From: Chitinophaga parva
GTDB taxonomy: Bacteria; Bacteroidota; Bacteroidia; Chitinophagales; Chitinophagaceae
NCBI RefSeq assembly: GCF_003071345.1
Contig: NZ_QCYK01000003.1
Location: 434,001 to 498,000 of the forward strand
Length of the DNA stretch: 64,000 bases
Reading direction: 5' to 3'
Part shown: positions 15,482 to 23,463 of the stretch, piece by piece
Position numbering within the stretch: the first letter of the stretch is position 1
How the letters are laid out: every line of letters begins with the position of its first letter
Made by a program: the position numbers and the translations under genes
The notes under the pieces: model-generated
Told to the model about the DNA's origin: nothing
The model's input: only the letters and a program-made list of their open reading frames with translations
Database searches by the model: none

Positions 15482-17628
15482 TTTTGCGGCAAAGCAAATG
15501 CCATATACACATCATTGGACGGCAGGTGCAGCTTGCCACCACCACAGGCAATGAACACGTACTGGCGGCCGCCAATGGCCGCTACGGCTGGTGTGGCAAA
15601 GGCGGGTGCCGGCAGCCGGGTTTCCCACAGTACTTTACCCGTGCGCTGGCTGAAGGCGCGGAACATGCTATCGCGCGTAGCGCCAATGAACAACAAACCG
15701 CCGGCGGTAGCTACCGGTGCTCCATAGTTTTCCGTGCCCGTGTGCCGGCCGGGGTAGCGGCCGTCTTCGCCCAGCGGCACCTGCCAGGCATACTGTCCGG
15801 TGTTCAGGTCTATAGCGCTCAGCGTGCCCCAGGGTGGGCGCAGGGCCGGGGCGCCGCTCTTAGACAGGAACTTATTGTAGCCGGTAAAGGTATAAGGCAG
15901 CTCCTGGAACGGATCGGGCGGTGCGGCCGGCTTGCTGAAGGGCTGCTTTTGCAGGTCCGGCAGCTCCAGAATGTAGCTGGCAATGGCCTTTTGCGTTTCC
16001 GCATCCAGTTGGCTAAAGGCGGGCATCATGCGGCGGCCGGTGTTGACCAGGTGCAGGAAGGAAGACAGGTTGTATTTTTTATTCACGTTGATCAGCGAGG
16101 GATAATTGCCCGCACCCTTGCGGTCCGGTCCGTGGCAGGCCATGCAGTTGCTGCGGTACAGGCGTGCGCCGGCATGCGCAAAGTCTTCATGGGTGGCGGC
16201 TTTCGGGGCCGGTGTCATGGTTAGTACCCAGGCCATTTCATTGGCATTGAGGTACAGCATACCGGTGTTGGGATCTGCAGCCGGCCCGCCCCATTCCGCG
16301 CCCCCGTCAAAGCCGGGCAGCACCACGGTGCCCCTGGTGCTGGGGGGCAGGAAGGGAGAACCATATTGCAGGGTGTCCAGCCTTCTTTTTACCTGTGCAT
16401 ATTCACTGTCAGATAGCAGGGGATTCAGCTCTTCGGGGCTGAAATGCTGCCGCACAAAGGGTTTTGGCGTACTGGAGGTGGGTTGTGTAGGCCAGAGTTT
16501 TTCTCCTTCCAGGGTACTTTGATCGTCCACTTTCGTTTCCTCCACGGGGTATACCGGCTTGCCGGTGGCCCTTTCCAGCACAAAGATGAAACCCGTCTTC
16601 GTGGTTTGTACCGCTACGTCTATGGGCTTACCGTCCTTGTGAATGGTGAGCAGTACCGGCGGGTTCGGAAAATCACGGTCCCACACATCGTGGTGGATGC
16701 CCTGGAAATGCCATACATGCTTGCCGGTAGCGGCATCCAGTGCCAGCAGGCAGTTGCCGTACAAGCCGCTGCCATGGCGCTTCCCGCCGTAGAAGTCAAA
16801 TGCTGGTGAGCCCACGGGGCAGAAGAGCAGGCCGCGTTCTTCATCCAGGCTAAAGCCGCTCCATACATTGGCGCCGCCTATGTGTGCATAAGCGGTGCTG
16901 TCGTCCCAGGTTTCATAGCCCGGTTCTCCCGGCTGGGGAATGGTGTGAAACGTCCACCGGATGGCGCCTGTGCGCAGGTCGTAGGCGCGGATGTAACCAG
17001 GGGCAGCGGCCGCATTTTCAGACACGCGGCAGCCCATGATGAGCAGGTCTTTATACACCATGCCCGCCGTGCTGGCGGTCACGAACAGGTCTTGTGCGCG
17101 GGCGCCCAGGCCCTGGTGCAGGTCCACGGCGCCATCCTGCCCAAAGCCGGGCTCCAGGCGGCCGGTGGCGGCATTTACACACAGCAGCAGCGGGCCTACA
17201 GTGTAATAGATATGCTTTGCTTTTCCATCCGTCCAGTAGGTGATGCCCCGGCAGGTATTCTGGAATAGTTTACTGCGTATAGCCGTGGGGGTGGTAGCGC
17301 TGTCAAACGGGTTGAACTGCCAAATCCGCTTGCCGGTGAGTGCTTCCAGCGCAATGAGCTTTAGCTGGGGTGTGGTGGCATAGAGCGTACTGTCTATGAT
17401 CAGCGGGTTGCATTGGATCTCTGAGTGGGCGGCCGTGTCTGCATCGCCGGTGTGGTAGGTCCAGAGCGGGCGGAGGGCAGCTACATTGCTGGTGTCTATC
17501 TGGGCCAGGGAGCTGTATTTCTGGGCGTCCGGGCTGCCGTTATACACGGTCCAGGTGTCACGGGCGGGAAAATGGGGCTTACACGAGAAGAGGGCTGCGA
17601 GTAGCAGCACGGGGACAAATTTTTGCAT
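15478..17628 (-). CDS. PQQ-dependent dehydrogenase with internal cytochrome c domain
   Basis: A 716-residue quinoprotein lipoprotein (lipobox LLLAALFSC, Cys about residue 16). Beta-propeller W-motifs recur (TGKRIWQFNP, TGAIRWTFHT, TGKHVWHFQG), as in glucose/alcohol quinoproteins. A heme-c site CMACH lies near residue 495, inside the propeller sequence, with KLGTG-like partner residues downstream, so a small cytochrome c domain is inserted before the last blades. The enzyme would oxidise a sugar or alcohol in the periplasm and pass electrons to heme. No PQQ synthesis genes are near. It is first in an operon with the Gfo/Idh gene. Confidence 0.87.
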   Translation of the reverse strand: MQKFVPVLLLAALFSCKPHFPARDTWTVYNGSPDAQKYSSLAQIDTSNVAALRPLWTYHTGDADTAAHSEIQCNPLIIDSTLYATTPQLKLIALEALTGKRIWQFNPFDSATTPTAIRSKLFQNTCRGITYWTDGKAKHIYYTVGPLLLCVNAATGRLEPGFGQDGAVDLHQGLGARAQDLFVTASTAGMVYKDLLIMGCRVSENAAAAPGYIRAYDLRTGAIRWTFHTIPQPGEPGYETWDDSTAYAHIGGANVWSGFSLDEERGLLFCPVGSPAFDFYGGKRHGSGLYGNCLLALDAATGKHVWHFQGIHHDVWDRDFPNPPVLLTIHKDGKPIDVAVQTTKTGFIFVLERATGKPVYPVEETKVDDQSTLEGEKLWPTQPTSSTPKPFVRQHFSPEELNPLLSDSEYAQVKRRLDTLQYGSPFLPPSTRGTVVLPGFDGGAEWGGPAADPNTGMLYLNANEMAWVLTMTPAPKAATHEDFAHAGARLYRSNCMACHGPDRKGAGNYPSLINVNKKYNLSSFLHLVNTGRRMMPAFSQLDAETQKAIASYILELPDLQKQPFSKPAAPPDPFQELPYTFTGYNKFLSKSGAPALRPPWGTLSAIDLNTGQYAWQVPLGEDGRYPGRHTGTENYGAPVATAGGLLFIGATRDSMFRAFSQRTGKVLWETRLPAPAFATPAVAAIGGRQYVFIACGGGKLHLPSNDVYMAFALPQK

Positions 17629-17736
17629 GCGTGGAATCCATTGTGAGCTTTAATGTAGAAAATATCCCTGCTATTTGCAAGCTATTTCCCGGAAAGGCAT
17701 CAAAATTGCGGCAACTGTGCGGCCACAAAACGAAAG

Positions 17737-18471
17737 ATGATGATGAAATACCTGATGCTGCTCTTATTACTGGTATCCGGGCCCTCTGTGCTGGCGCAAT
17801 ACAATGATAGTACGCATTATTACATCCGTTATGCCTCCACGGGCTCTATCAATAGTACAAACGAAGGGCATTCTTACCTGCTGAACAATGCTTTGAAAAC
17901 CGGCATTAAGAAATCCCGCTTCTCCCTGAATGGTAACGCCGGGTATGTTTACGGGCAGCAGGATAGCAGTATTACCAACAACGACTTTGGCGCTTCCATT
18001 GATTTTAATTACAAAAGCTCCCTGCCCAAAATGTACTACTGGGGCCTGGCCAACTATGATAAAAGCCTTTCCCTGAAGATCAATGACCGCCTGCAGGTGG
18101 GCGGAGGGCTGGCTTACAGCCTGGTAGAAACCAAGAACAGCATGCTCAATATCAGCGATGGTATTTTGTATGAAAAGAGTGACCTGTTCCTGGAAGATAC
18201 CATCCATGATGTGTACCATACTTTCCGTAATTCCCTGCGCCTGCAGTACCGCTTTTCCATCCACGACATGATCATTTTTGACGGGAATAACTTCTATCAG
18301 CCATCCTTACAGAATGGAGGCGACTACATTTTACGCTTCGCGAACAGCCTTTCCGTAAAACTCTACAAGTGGCTGTTGATCACGGCTACCATGAATTATA
18401 ACCGGAACAGCCGTACGGAAAAAGAAAACCTCCTGTTTAATTATGGGATTACGTTTGAGAAGTATTTCTGA
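17737..18471 (+). CDS. DUF481 outer-membrane barrel protein
   Basis: A 244-residue protein with a signal peptide (residues 1-21, cut near LAQ) followed by alternating hydrophobic beta strands ending in an aromatic residue (ITFEKYF), the usual form of an outer-membrane barrel. The pattern of RFSLNGNAGYVYGQQD and LRLQYRFSIHDMI resembles DUF481 family proteins. Function is unknown. It stands alone, with its stop 9 bp from the convergent Fur-family gene. Confidence 0.7.
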   Translation: MMMKYLMLLLLLVSGPSVLAQYNDSTHYYIRYASTGSINSTNEGHSYLLNNALKTGIKKSRFSLNGNAGYVYGQQDSSITNNDFGASIDFNYKSSLPKMYYWGLANYDKSLSLKINDRLQVGGGLAYSLVETKNSMLNISDGILYEKSDLFLEDTIHDVYHTFRNSLRLQYRFSIHDMIIFDGNNFYQPSLQNGGDYILRFANSLSVKLYKWLLITATMNYNRNSRTEKENLLFNYGITFEKYF

Positions 18472-18480
18472 TAAGGCCGG

Positions 18481-18906
18481 CTACCTGGCGATCGCTGCCC
18501 TGCATTTCCTGCACACGCCTTTCAATATCATATCCCTTCCACTGGCCTCAAACCCTTCCGGTACGCAGGTTTCCGGCACCGGCGCTTCCGGTATACAGGT
18601 AAGCTCCTTACACTGCACACATAAAAAATGCTGGTGCGCCTGCTGGTGCACATCTGGTGGATGCAACGCGTAATATACATTCGTATCCGCACTGGGCACG
18701 GTGTGCAATACACCCCTGGCTACCAGCACCTGCAGGTTGCGGTAAATGGTGGCACGGTCCGGTTTGTACGTGCAGTAGCGTGCTATAGCGCCCTGGTCCA
18801 GCGCGGCGGAGGCACAGAGGAACGCGTGTAAGATCTCCAGCCGCGACTGGGTAACCGGTAGCTTGTAGAATGAAAGGATCTTCCTGCTCTCCCGAAAAGA
18901 TGTCAT
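18481..18906 (-). CDS. Fur-family metalloregulator (Zur/Fur-like 1)
   Basis: A 141-residue repressor. The winged-helix part has the Fur-family signature YKPDRATIYRNLQVLVARG (recognition helix). The dimerisation half is metal-binding: HPPDVHQQAHQHF supplies sensory His, and CVQC and CRKC are the two pairs of structural zinc cysteines. The class cannot be fixed among Fur, Zur and PerR by eye; the neighbours and the operator shared with a MerC-type gene favour Zur-like. A dyad operator lies 12 bp upstream of its own start, consistent with autoregulation. It is divergent from a TonB-dependent receptor. Confidence 0.88.
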   Translation of the reverse strand: MTSFRESRKILSFYKLPVTQSRLEILHAFLCASAALDQGAIARYCTYKPDRATIYRNLQVLVARGVLHTVPSADTNVYYALHPPDVHQQAHQHFLCVQCKELTCIPEAPVPETCVPEGFEASGRDMILKGVCRKCRAAIAR

Positions 18907-18917
18907 ATGAAAACCAT

Positions 18918-18944
18918 TAAATGCAACTATGTTGTAAATGTAAT
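18918..18944. promoter_or_regulatory. Fur-type operator site 1 (fur-like 1 promoter)
   Basis: Contains TGCAAC-TAT-GTTGTA (18922-18936) followed by AATGTAAT. The 27-bp block matches the reverse complement of 23244-23270 at 24 of 27 positions. It lies 12-38 bp upstream of the regulator's ATG; its TACATTTA (reverse strand, 18935-18942) could double as a -7 box. Confidence 0.7.
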
Positions 18945-18974
18945 ACTGTTTTTATTAGTTTTTAATTAAAATAT

Positions 18975-18998
18975 TATTGCAAATGCAACTTAATTGCA
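18975..18998. promoter_or_regulatory. Fur-type operator site 2 (TonB-receptor promoter)
   Basis: TTGCAAATGCAA (18977-18988; perfect TTGCA/TGCAA arms) overlaps TGCAA-CTTAA-TTGCA (18984-18998; perfect 5-bp arms). It lies just upstream of TAGTTTTA (19009-19016), a -7-like box for the receptor gene, so a bound repressor would cover the -33 zone. Confidence 0.65.
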
Positions 18999-19104
18999 AA
19001 AAGTAATTTAGTTTTACACCGTATTCAATTTGTAAGGGTCTCATCTAAAAAACTGCCGGTAACGGCGGCTGGAAATCCTTTGCCTTATTGGGTCCGGAAA
19101 GGTT

Positions 19105-21198
19105 ATGAAGCAGTATTTATTCATCGTATTTATAGTAACAGCCGGCCAGGCAGGGCTTGCCCAGCAGCGGGATTCGCTGAAGCAGGCGTCCCTGCATGAA
19201 GTGATCATACAGGGCAGCGGTCCGGCCGCGAAGCCTGTTGCCACGGCCACCCAGGTGGAGCTGAAAAATGTGCAGTTATTCCAGACCCGGGGCAATTCCC
19301 TGGGAGAAAGTCTCAAGAGCATACCGGGCCTCAATAGCATTCAAACCGGGCCCTCTATTTCCAAACCTGTGATCCACGGCCTGCACAGTAACCGGGTATT
19401 GATCCTGAACAACGGGGTACGCCAGGAAGGGCAGCAGTGGGGGAGTGAGCACGCCCCGGAAATAGATCCCTTCACCGCGGGCCATATCTCCATCATCGAA
19501 GGCGCGGCCAGTATCCGCTATGGATCAGATGCTATGGCAGGCGTAGTGTTGCTGGAGCCAAAGGCGTTACCGGAAAATAAATTGCTGGGCGGCACGGTAA
19601 GCCTTACAGGAGCCAGCAATGGGCGCATGGGTGCTATGTCTGCCATGCTGGAGGGCGCGGGCACACACCAGCTGGAGGGCCTGCAATGGAGGATGCTGGG
19701 CACTTTCAAACGGGCGGGCAATTTCCGTACGGCACACTATTACATGGAGAACACCGGCTTGCAGGAAGGTGACTATGCTGCCACGCTGGCCTACCACCGC
19801 AGGCAATACGGGCTCTCGGTCTATTACAGCAGCTACCACACAAAGCTGGGTATTTTCTCCGGCTCGCACGTGGGCAACCTGCAGGACCTGGACTCCGCCT
19901 TTGCCCGCCCACGGCCCATCACGCCGTCTTATTTTTCCTATAAGATAGGCCGCTCTTACCAGGTGGTGCACCATGATCTTTTTAAAGCAAACGGCTATTA
20001 CAATTTCAATAACGGTGGTAAAATGGAACTGGTCTTTGCCCGCCAGAAAGACCTGCGCCAGGAGTATGATGTAGATTACCCGTACAGTAATGATCCCGCG
20101 GTGCTCCGTGCGCCCCAGATCAGTTTCCAGATCATCACGCACACAGCAGACCTGCTGTATCACGCACCCGCCAAAGGCCCGTTCCATACTTTGCTGGGCC
20201 TTAGTGGCAGCACGCAGGGTAATGTATTCAGCGGCCTGCGTTACCTGGTGCCTAACTTCCGCAACTACAGCGGCGGTGCATATGCAATAGAAAAGTATAC
20301 CCGCGGCAAACTCACGCTGGAAGCGGGTTTACGCTATGACTACCGCTGGCTGCGCGTATACCGCCGCGATGAGGCCACGCTCTATCTCTACCAGAATACT
20401 CATACCTATGCCAACGCTACCGCTACCGGCGGTGCCACTTACCAGCCAGGCGGGCGTTTTTCGGTGAATGCCAATATCGGTACAGCCTGGCGCGCACCCA
20501 GCGTGAACGAGTTGTACATCAATGGCATTCACCTCAGCGCCGCTGCTTATGAGCGGGGCGACAGCACGCTGTCATCAGAACGTTCCATTAACACCACCCT
20601 TGGTCTCAAATACACCGCGCCTAAACTGTTTGTACAGGTAACCCTGTACAATAACCAGATCAATCACTACATCTACGCAAAGCCATTGCTGCAGTCCATC
20701 CACATCATCAGCGGCACTTACCCGCTGTTCCAGTACACCCAGCAGGACGTGCGCCTGCGTGGTGTGGATGCAGAAGCCGACTGGGACTTTACCAAACACC
20801 TTACCCTGGTGTCTAAAGCAGCGGTGGTAAGGGGTTTCAATAAGAGCATCCACGACTGGCTGGTGTTTATGCCGGCAGATCATTTTGATAACCAGTTGCA
20901 ATATCATTTTACATCCACCAGCACCTGGCTGCAACCGTATGTGAGCCTGCAATATGCTTACACGGCACGCCAGTCCAGGGTGCCGCCCCACAGTGATTAT
21001 GTAGCACCGCCGGCGGCCTATGGCCTCTGGAATGTAAGCCTGGGCAGCGACATCGCCATTGGCAAAAGAACGCTGCGGGCCGACCTCACGGTGAACAACC
21101 TTACCAACGTGGCCTACCGTGATTACCTGAACCGGTTCCGCTATTACACAGACGACCTGGGAGCCAGTGTAGTACTGCGTTTGAGCACCAGCTTCTAA
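19105..21198 (+). CDS. TonB-dependent receptor, metal-regulated (receptor 1)
   Basis: A 697-residue outer-membrane receptor with signal peptide (cut near GLAQ). It has a plug domain (residues about 45-150, with LKSIPGLNSIQTGPSISKP and the RVLILNNGVRQEGQQWGSEH block), then a 22-strand-type barrel ending in aromatic VVLRLSTSF. The close match of the plug block to receptor 2 at 24.6 kb (SKP..RGL..NRVL...GVRQEGQQWG.EH) marks them as paralogues. A Fur-type operator upstream suggests metal-repressed uptake of a metal or metal complex. It is first gene of an operon with the lipoprotein and barrel genes downstream (30 and 6 bp gaps). Confidence 0.9.
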   Translation: MKQYLFIVFIVTAGQAGLAQQRDSLKQASLHEVIIQGSGPAAKPVATATQVELKNVQLFQTRGNSLGESLKSIPGLNSIQTGPSISKPVIHGLHSNRVLILNNGVRQEGQQWGSEHAPEIDPFTAGHISIIEGAASIRYGSDAMAGVVLLEPKALPENKLLGGTVSLTGASNGRMGAMSAMLEGAGTHQLEGLQWRMLGTFKRAGNFRTAHYYMENTGLQEGDYAATLAYHRRQYGLSVYYSSYHTKLGIFSGSHVGNLQDLDSAFARPRPITPSYFSYKIGRSYQVVHHDLFKANGYYNFNNGGKMELVFARQKDLRQEYDVDYPYSNDPAVLRAPQISFQIITHTADLLYHAPAKGPFHTLLGLSGSTQGNVFSGLRYLVPNFRNYSGGAYAIEKYTRGKLTLEAGLRYDYRWLRVYRRDEATLYLYQNTHTYANATATGGATYQPGGRFSVNANIGTAWRAPSVNELYINGIHLSAAAYERGDSTLSSERSINTTLGLKYTAPKLFVQVTLYNNQINHYIYAKPLLQSIHIISGTYPLFQYTQQDVRLRGVDAEADWDFTKHLTLVSKAAVVRGFNKSIHDWLVFMPADHFDNQLQYHFTSTSTWLQPYVSLQYAYTARQSRVPPHSDYVAPPAAYGLWNVSLGSDIAIGKRTLRADLTVNNLTNVAYRDYLNRFRYYTDDLGASVVLRLSTSF

Positions 21199-21228
21199 AA
21201 ATCAATCAACCCAATAAAAACTGGAAAC

Positions 21229-21798
21229 ATGAAAAAGAAAACCAGCATTCCCTTGCTGCTGCTGGCAAGCGGCGCCCTGCTGATGCACGCCTGTAAAAAG
21301 GATGAAAAGGCGGTGGCGCCCCCCGTGCCAGGCAATGAATTTCTCACTACGGTAAAAATCCGTGCCGTGAACACGCAGGACCCTGCGGATGTACAGGTGG
21401 CTTCGTGGACAGACACCACGCTGATTGCCCACCCGGCAGATAGCATCAACACGCCGGTACTGAACCTAAAGGCCCATGCCACCTATAATGCGGAAGTACT
21501 TTTCCTGGATGAAACGAAAAGCCCCGCCGGCGATGTTACATCAGAGATCAGGGAACGCCAGAACTATCACCTGATCTGCTTCAGCGGATCTACTAGCCTG
21601 CCCCTCACCGTGAAACGTACAGACCTGGACACAAACTCGCCTGCGCTGGAAGTAGGCCTGGAAGACCTTTTCACTACCGGTGCCGCCGGTACAGGCCAGC
21701 TGAATGTGCAGCTGCGCCACCAGCCCAATGCGAAGAACGGCAGCTGTGAGCCCGGTTCCACGGACGCAGATGTGACCTATACCATCAACATTAAATAA
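21229..21798 (+). CDS. Outer-surface lipoprotein, receptor-associated, unknown family
   Basis: A 189-residue lipoprotein: signal segment PLLLLASGALLMHAC with the lipid-carrying Cys at about residue 22. It is followed by KKDEK, which resembles the K-(D/E)2 lipoprotein export signal of Bacteroidota and predicts surface exposure. The rest is a beta-rich domain with repeated Thr and Asp and one C-terminal Cys (NGSCEPGSTDADVTY). I do not recognise the family. Position between a TonB receptor and a barrel gene suggests it captures or hands over the receptor's substrate; this is inference. Confidence 0.7.
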   Translation: MKKKTSIPLLLLASGALLMHACKKDEKAVAPPVPGNEFLTTVKIRAVNTQDPADVQVASWTDTTLIAHPADSINTPVLNLKAHATYNAEVLFLDETKSPAGDVTSEIRERQNYHLICFSGSTSLPLTVKRTDLDTNSPALEVGLEDLFTTGAAGTGQLNVQLRHQPNAKNGSCEPGSTDADVTYTINIK

Positions 21799-21804
21799 GA
21801 GACC

Positions 21805-22533
21805 ATGAAGCGCATTTTTATACTACTGGCCCTGTTGGGTGCTTTGCAAACACAGGCCCAGGACCAGCCACAACCCGCCACAGGTGCGCATAGTTACCTG
21901 GGGCTTACCGGCGGGGCTAGTTTTCCCCTGGGCAATTTTGGTAAAGGAGATTATAGCAACGATAAATCCGGCTACGCCGGTACGGGCTTTAACATTGGCA
22001 TTACCGGCGTGTATTATTTTAAGCATTCCCACTTTGGCGTTGGCGGGGTGGCATCCCTGGCCCGGTATGGTTTTAAAGGCGCCCGATCGCTGGCAGAGGG
22101 TTACAAGGAAGCCTTTGATATTGACAGCTCCACCGTGTATGTGCATGGGCATCACCAGGCACTGAATATCCTGGCAGGCCCTTACTACTACTTTTCTTTC
22201 GGCAGTAAACTGGGCCTGGATGTACATGTGTTAGGAGGGATTGTAAATGCAACGCTGCCGGGTTTTGAGGTGTTCATTGAAGACCAGGAAGGCAATAATT
22301 TTTCGCAGGAAAAAGTAAAACAAAGCGCCTTTGGCCTGCAGGGAGGCGCGGCATTGCATTACAGCGTGTGCAGGCATTTCAATATTTTTGTGGGCGTGGA
22401 TTATAACTATTCCAACCCGTCTTTCGCTATCCATAACGTGAACCGCCCGGTAAATGCCGGCCGTAAAATTGAAACCTACCACCAGCCCCTCACATCCCTG
22501 CAAACCAATGTGGGACTGGCTTATAGCTTCTGA
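21805..22533 (+). CDS. Outer-membrane beta-barrel protein
   Basis: A 242-residue protein with a signal peptide (cut near TQAQ) and an opacity/porin-type small barrel: SYLGLTGGASFPLGNF at the N-terminus, alternating strands, and terminal LQTNVGLAYSF ending in Phe. It starts 6 bp after the lipoprotein gene and is the last gene of the receptor-1 operon. A His-containing YVHGHHQALNIL stretch lies in a loop or strand near residue 115. Substrate unknown. Confidence 0.75.
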   Translation: MKRIFILLALLGALQTQAQDQPQPATGAHSYLGLTGGASFPLGNFGKGDYSNDKSGYAGTGFNIGITGVYYFKHSHFGVGGVASLARYGFKGARSLAEGYKEAFDIDSSTVYVHGHHQALNILAGPYYYFSFGSKLGLDVHVLGGIVNATLPGFEVFIEDQEGNNFSQEKVKQSAFGLQGGAALHYSVCRHFNIFVGVDYNYSNPSFAIHNVNRPVNAGRKIETYHQPLTSLQTNVGLAYSF

Positions 22534-22578
22534 TAAGTTTGGATTGTCATTTTGGTTAATACAGGTTGAACAAAGAAA

Positions 22579-22640
22579 GGAATATGTAAGCATCCGGCCG
22601 GAGGGGCTGGTATAAGTCTTACATATTCCCTTTATTTTTG
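22579..22640. terminator. Long hairpin terminator after receptor-1 operon
   Basis: Perfect 12-bp stem GGAATATGTAAG (22579-22590) / CTTACATATTCC (22618-22629) with a 27-base GC-rich apical part, then CTTTATTTTTG. It lies between the convergent barrel gene and the second Fur-family gene. Confidence 0.65.
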
Positions 22641-22653
22641 AATGAGGGACCTC

Positions 22654-23076
22654 TTATTGCTGCACACCGCAATCCTTGCAGGTGCCATACACCACGGTGT
22701 GCTGCCCTGCTGCTTTAAAGCCCCGGGGCACTTTCACCGCGGGCGCTTCCGTTTTTTCCAGGCAGAACATCTTGCCGCACTGCTCACAGTTAAAATGCAC
22801 GTGGTTGTCTACATGATGGCCGTGGCTGCAATCGTTCTTGCAGAAGGCAAAGCGGGCTACACCGGCCTGGTCTACCACCTTGTGCACCAGCCCCGCTTCC
22901 TCAAAATCATTCAGCACGCGGTACAGGGTAATGCGGTCCGCATCTTCTATACTTCCTTCCAGGTCCGCATGGGAGAGGGCCAGGTGGTCTTTAGACAGGA
23001 TGCGCAATACCTGCAACCGTACTGGTGTGATCTTCAGTCCTTTCTCCCGGATGGCTTCTTTAATATCCAGTTCCAT
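22654..23076 (-). CDS. Fur-family metalloregulator (Zur/Fur-like 2)
   Basis: A 140-residue Fur-family repressor. The DNA-binding half shows KITPVRLQVLRILSKDH and DADRITLYRVLNDFEEAGL (recognition helix). The metal half has a His cluster (CSHGHHVDNHVHFNCEQC), a CEQC zinc pair and a terminal CKDC pair. The His-rich sensor loop resembles zinc-sensing members. It is about as long as Fur-like 1 at 18.5 kb but distinct in sequence. Two operator-like dyads precede its start (23104-23146), so it is probably autoregulated or cross-regulated. Confidence 0.9.
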   Translation of the reverse strand: MELDIKEAIREKGLKITPVRLQVLRILSKDHLALSHADLEGSIEDADRITLYRVLNDFEEAGLVHKVVDQAGVARFAFCKNDCSHGHHVDNHVHFNCEQCGKMFCLEKTEAPAVKVPRGFKAAGQHTVVYGTCKDCGVQQ

Positions 23077-23103
23077 GGTGGTTCATTTCCTGCAAAGTTA
23101 AGC

Positions 23104-23146
23104 ATTGTTGTAAATGCAATTGTATTAAAATTGCAACATTGTTGCT
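23104..23146. promoter_or_regulatory. Fur-type operator pair, site 3 (fur-like 2 promoter)
   Basis: GTTGTAAATGCAAT (23107-23120) matches 13 of 14 bases of 18931-18944. A second box TGCAACATTGTTGC (23132-23145) has perfect GCAAC/GTTGC arms around ATT. Both lie 28-70 bp upstream of the regulator's ATG. Confidence 0.68.
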
Positions 23147-23221
23147 ATCTCCCCGGTGGCCGCCAAAGGGTGGAAAAGCCCGCCCCCTTCCATCCACTTT
23201 CCCAAAAGAAATAAATGCAAC

Positions 23222-23270
23222 CTTGTTTCATTTGTTTAATTGAATTACATTTGCAACATAATTGCATTTG
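23222..23270 (+). promoter_or_regulatory. Promoter with Fur-type operator site 4 (small ORF / merC)
   Basis: The -7 box TACATTTG (23246-23253) has a near -33 box CTTG (23222-23225), 20-bp spacer. The operator block 23244-23270 covers the -7 and start region and contains TGCAA-CATAA-TTGCA with perfect arms (23252-23266). Its reverse complement matches operator site 1 at 24 of 27 bases. Confidence 0.65.
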
Positions 23271-23274
23271 TGGT

Positions 23275-23409
23275 ATGGCTCAACCTGGCCAGTACCCCGA
23301 TAAAGCACAGCGGCTCCCTGATCTTGCCGCCTGCCTGCTTACGGATGAAGAAGTGAAACAATCCCGGTTGGGGATCCCTTTTACAGACCCCTTCCCGCAA
23401 CATATTTGA
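23275..23409 (+). CDS. Putative 44-residue protein downstream of a Fur-type operator
   Basis: The ATG at 23275 lies 22 bp after the -7 box of an operator-bearing promoter and starts a 44-residue soluble, acidic-amphipathic peptide. It has a helical middle (KAQRLPDLAACLLTDEEVKQ) and a tail PFTDPFPQHI with a single Cys. I do not recognise it. Its placement as first cistron, 54 bp before the MerC gene, supports expression; the in-frame upstream codons run through the promoter and are rejected. It could be a metal-responsive small protein or only a leader peptide. Confidence 0.45.
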   Translation: MAQPGQYPDKAQRLPDLAACLLTDEEVKQSRLGIPFTDPFPQHI

Positions 23410-23421
23410 TAATCCATACCA

Positions 23422-23449
23422 GTAGCCGCGCCCCGGTAGCGGCTACCGG
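23422..23449 (+). promoter_or_regulatory. Two mutually exclusive hairpins before merC
   Basis: GTAGCCGC (23422-23429) pairs with GCGGCTAC (23439-23446). Alternatively CCGGTAG (23433-23439) pairs with CTACCGG (23443-23449) around CGG. The second arrangement is also a 17-bp DNA dyad. It lies 14 bp before the merC ATG. Confidence 0.35.
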
Positions 23450-23463
23450 CAATAACAGGTCTT

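Noticed and set aside
19567-20187. Open frame on the minus strand inside receptor 1
   Set aside because: Shadow of the receptor; no motifs.
22633-22640. TATTTTTG as a promoter after the barrel gene
   Set aside because: No plus-strand gene follows; it is the T-rich tail of a terminator hairpin.
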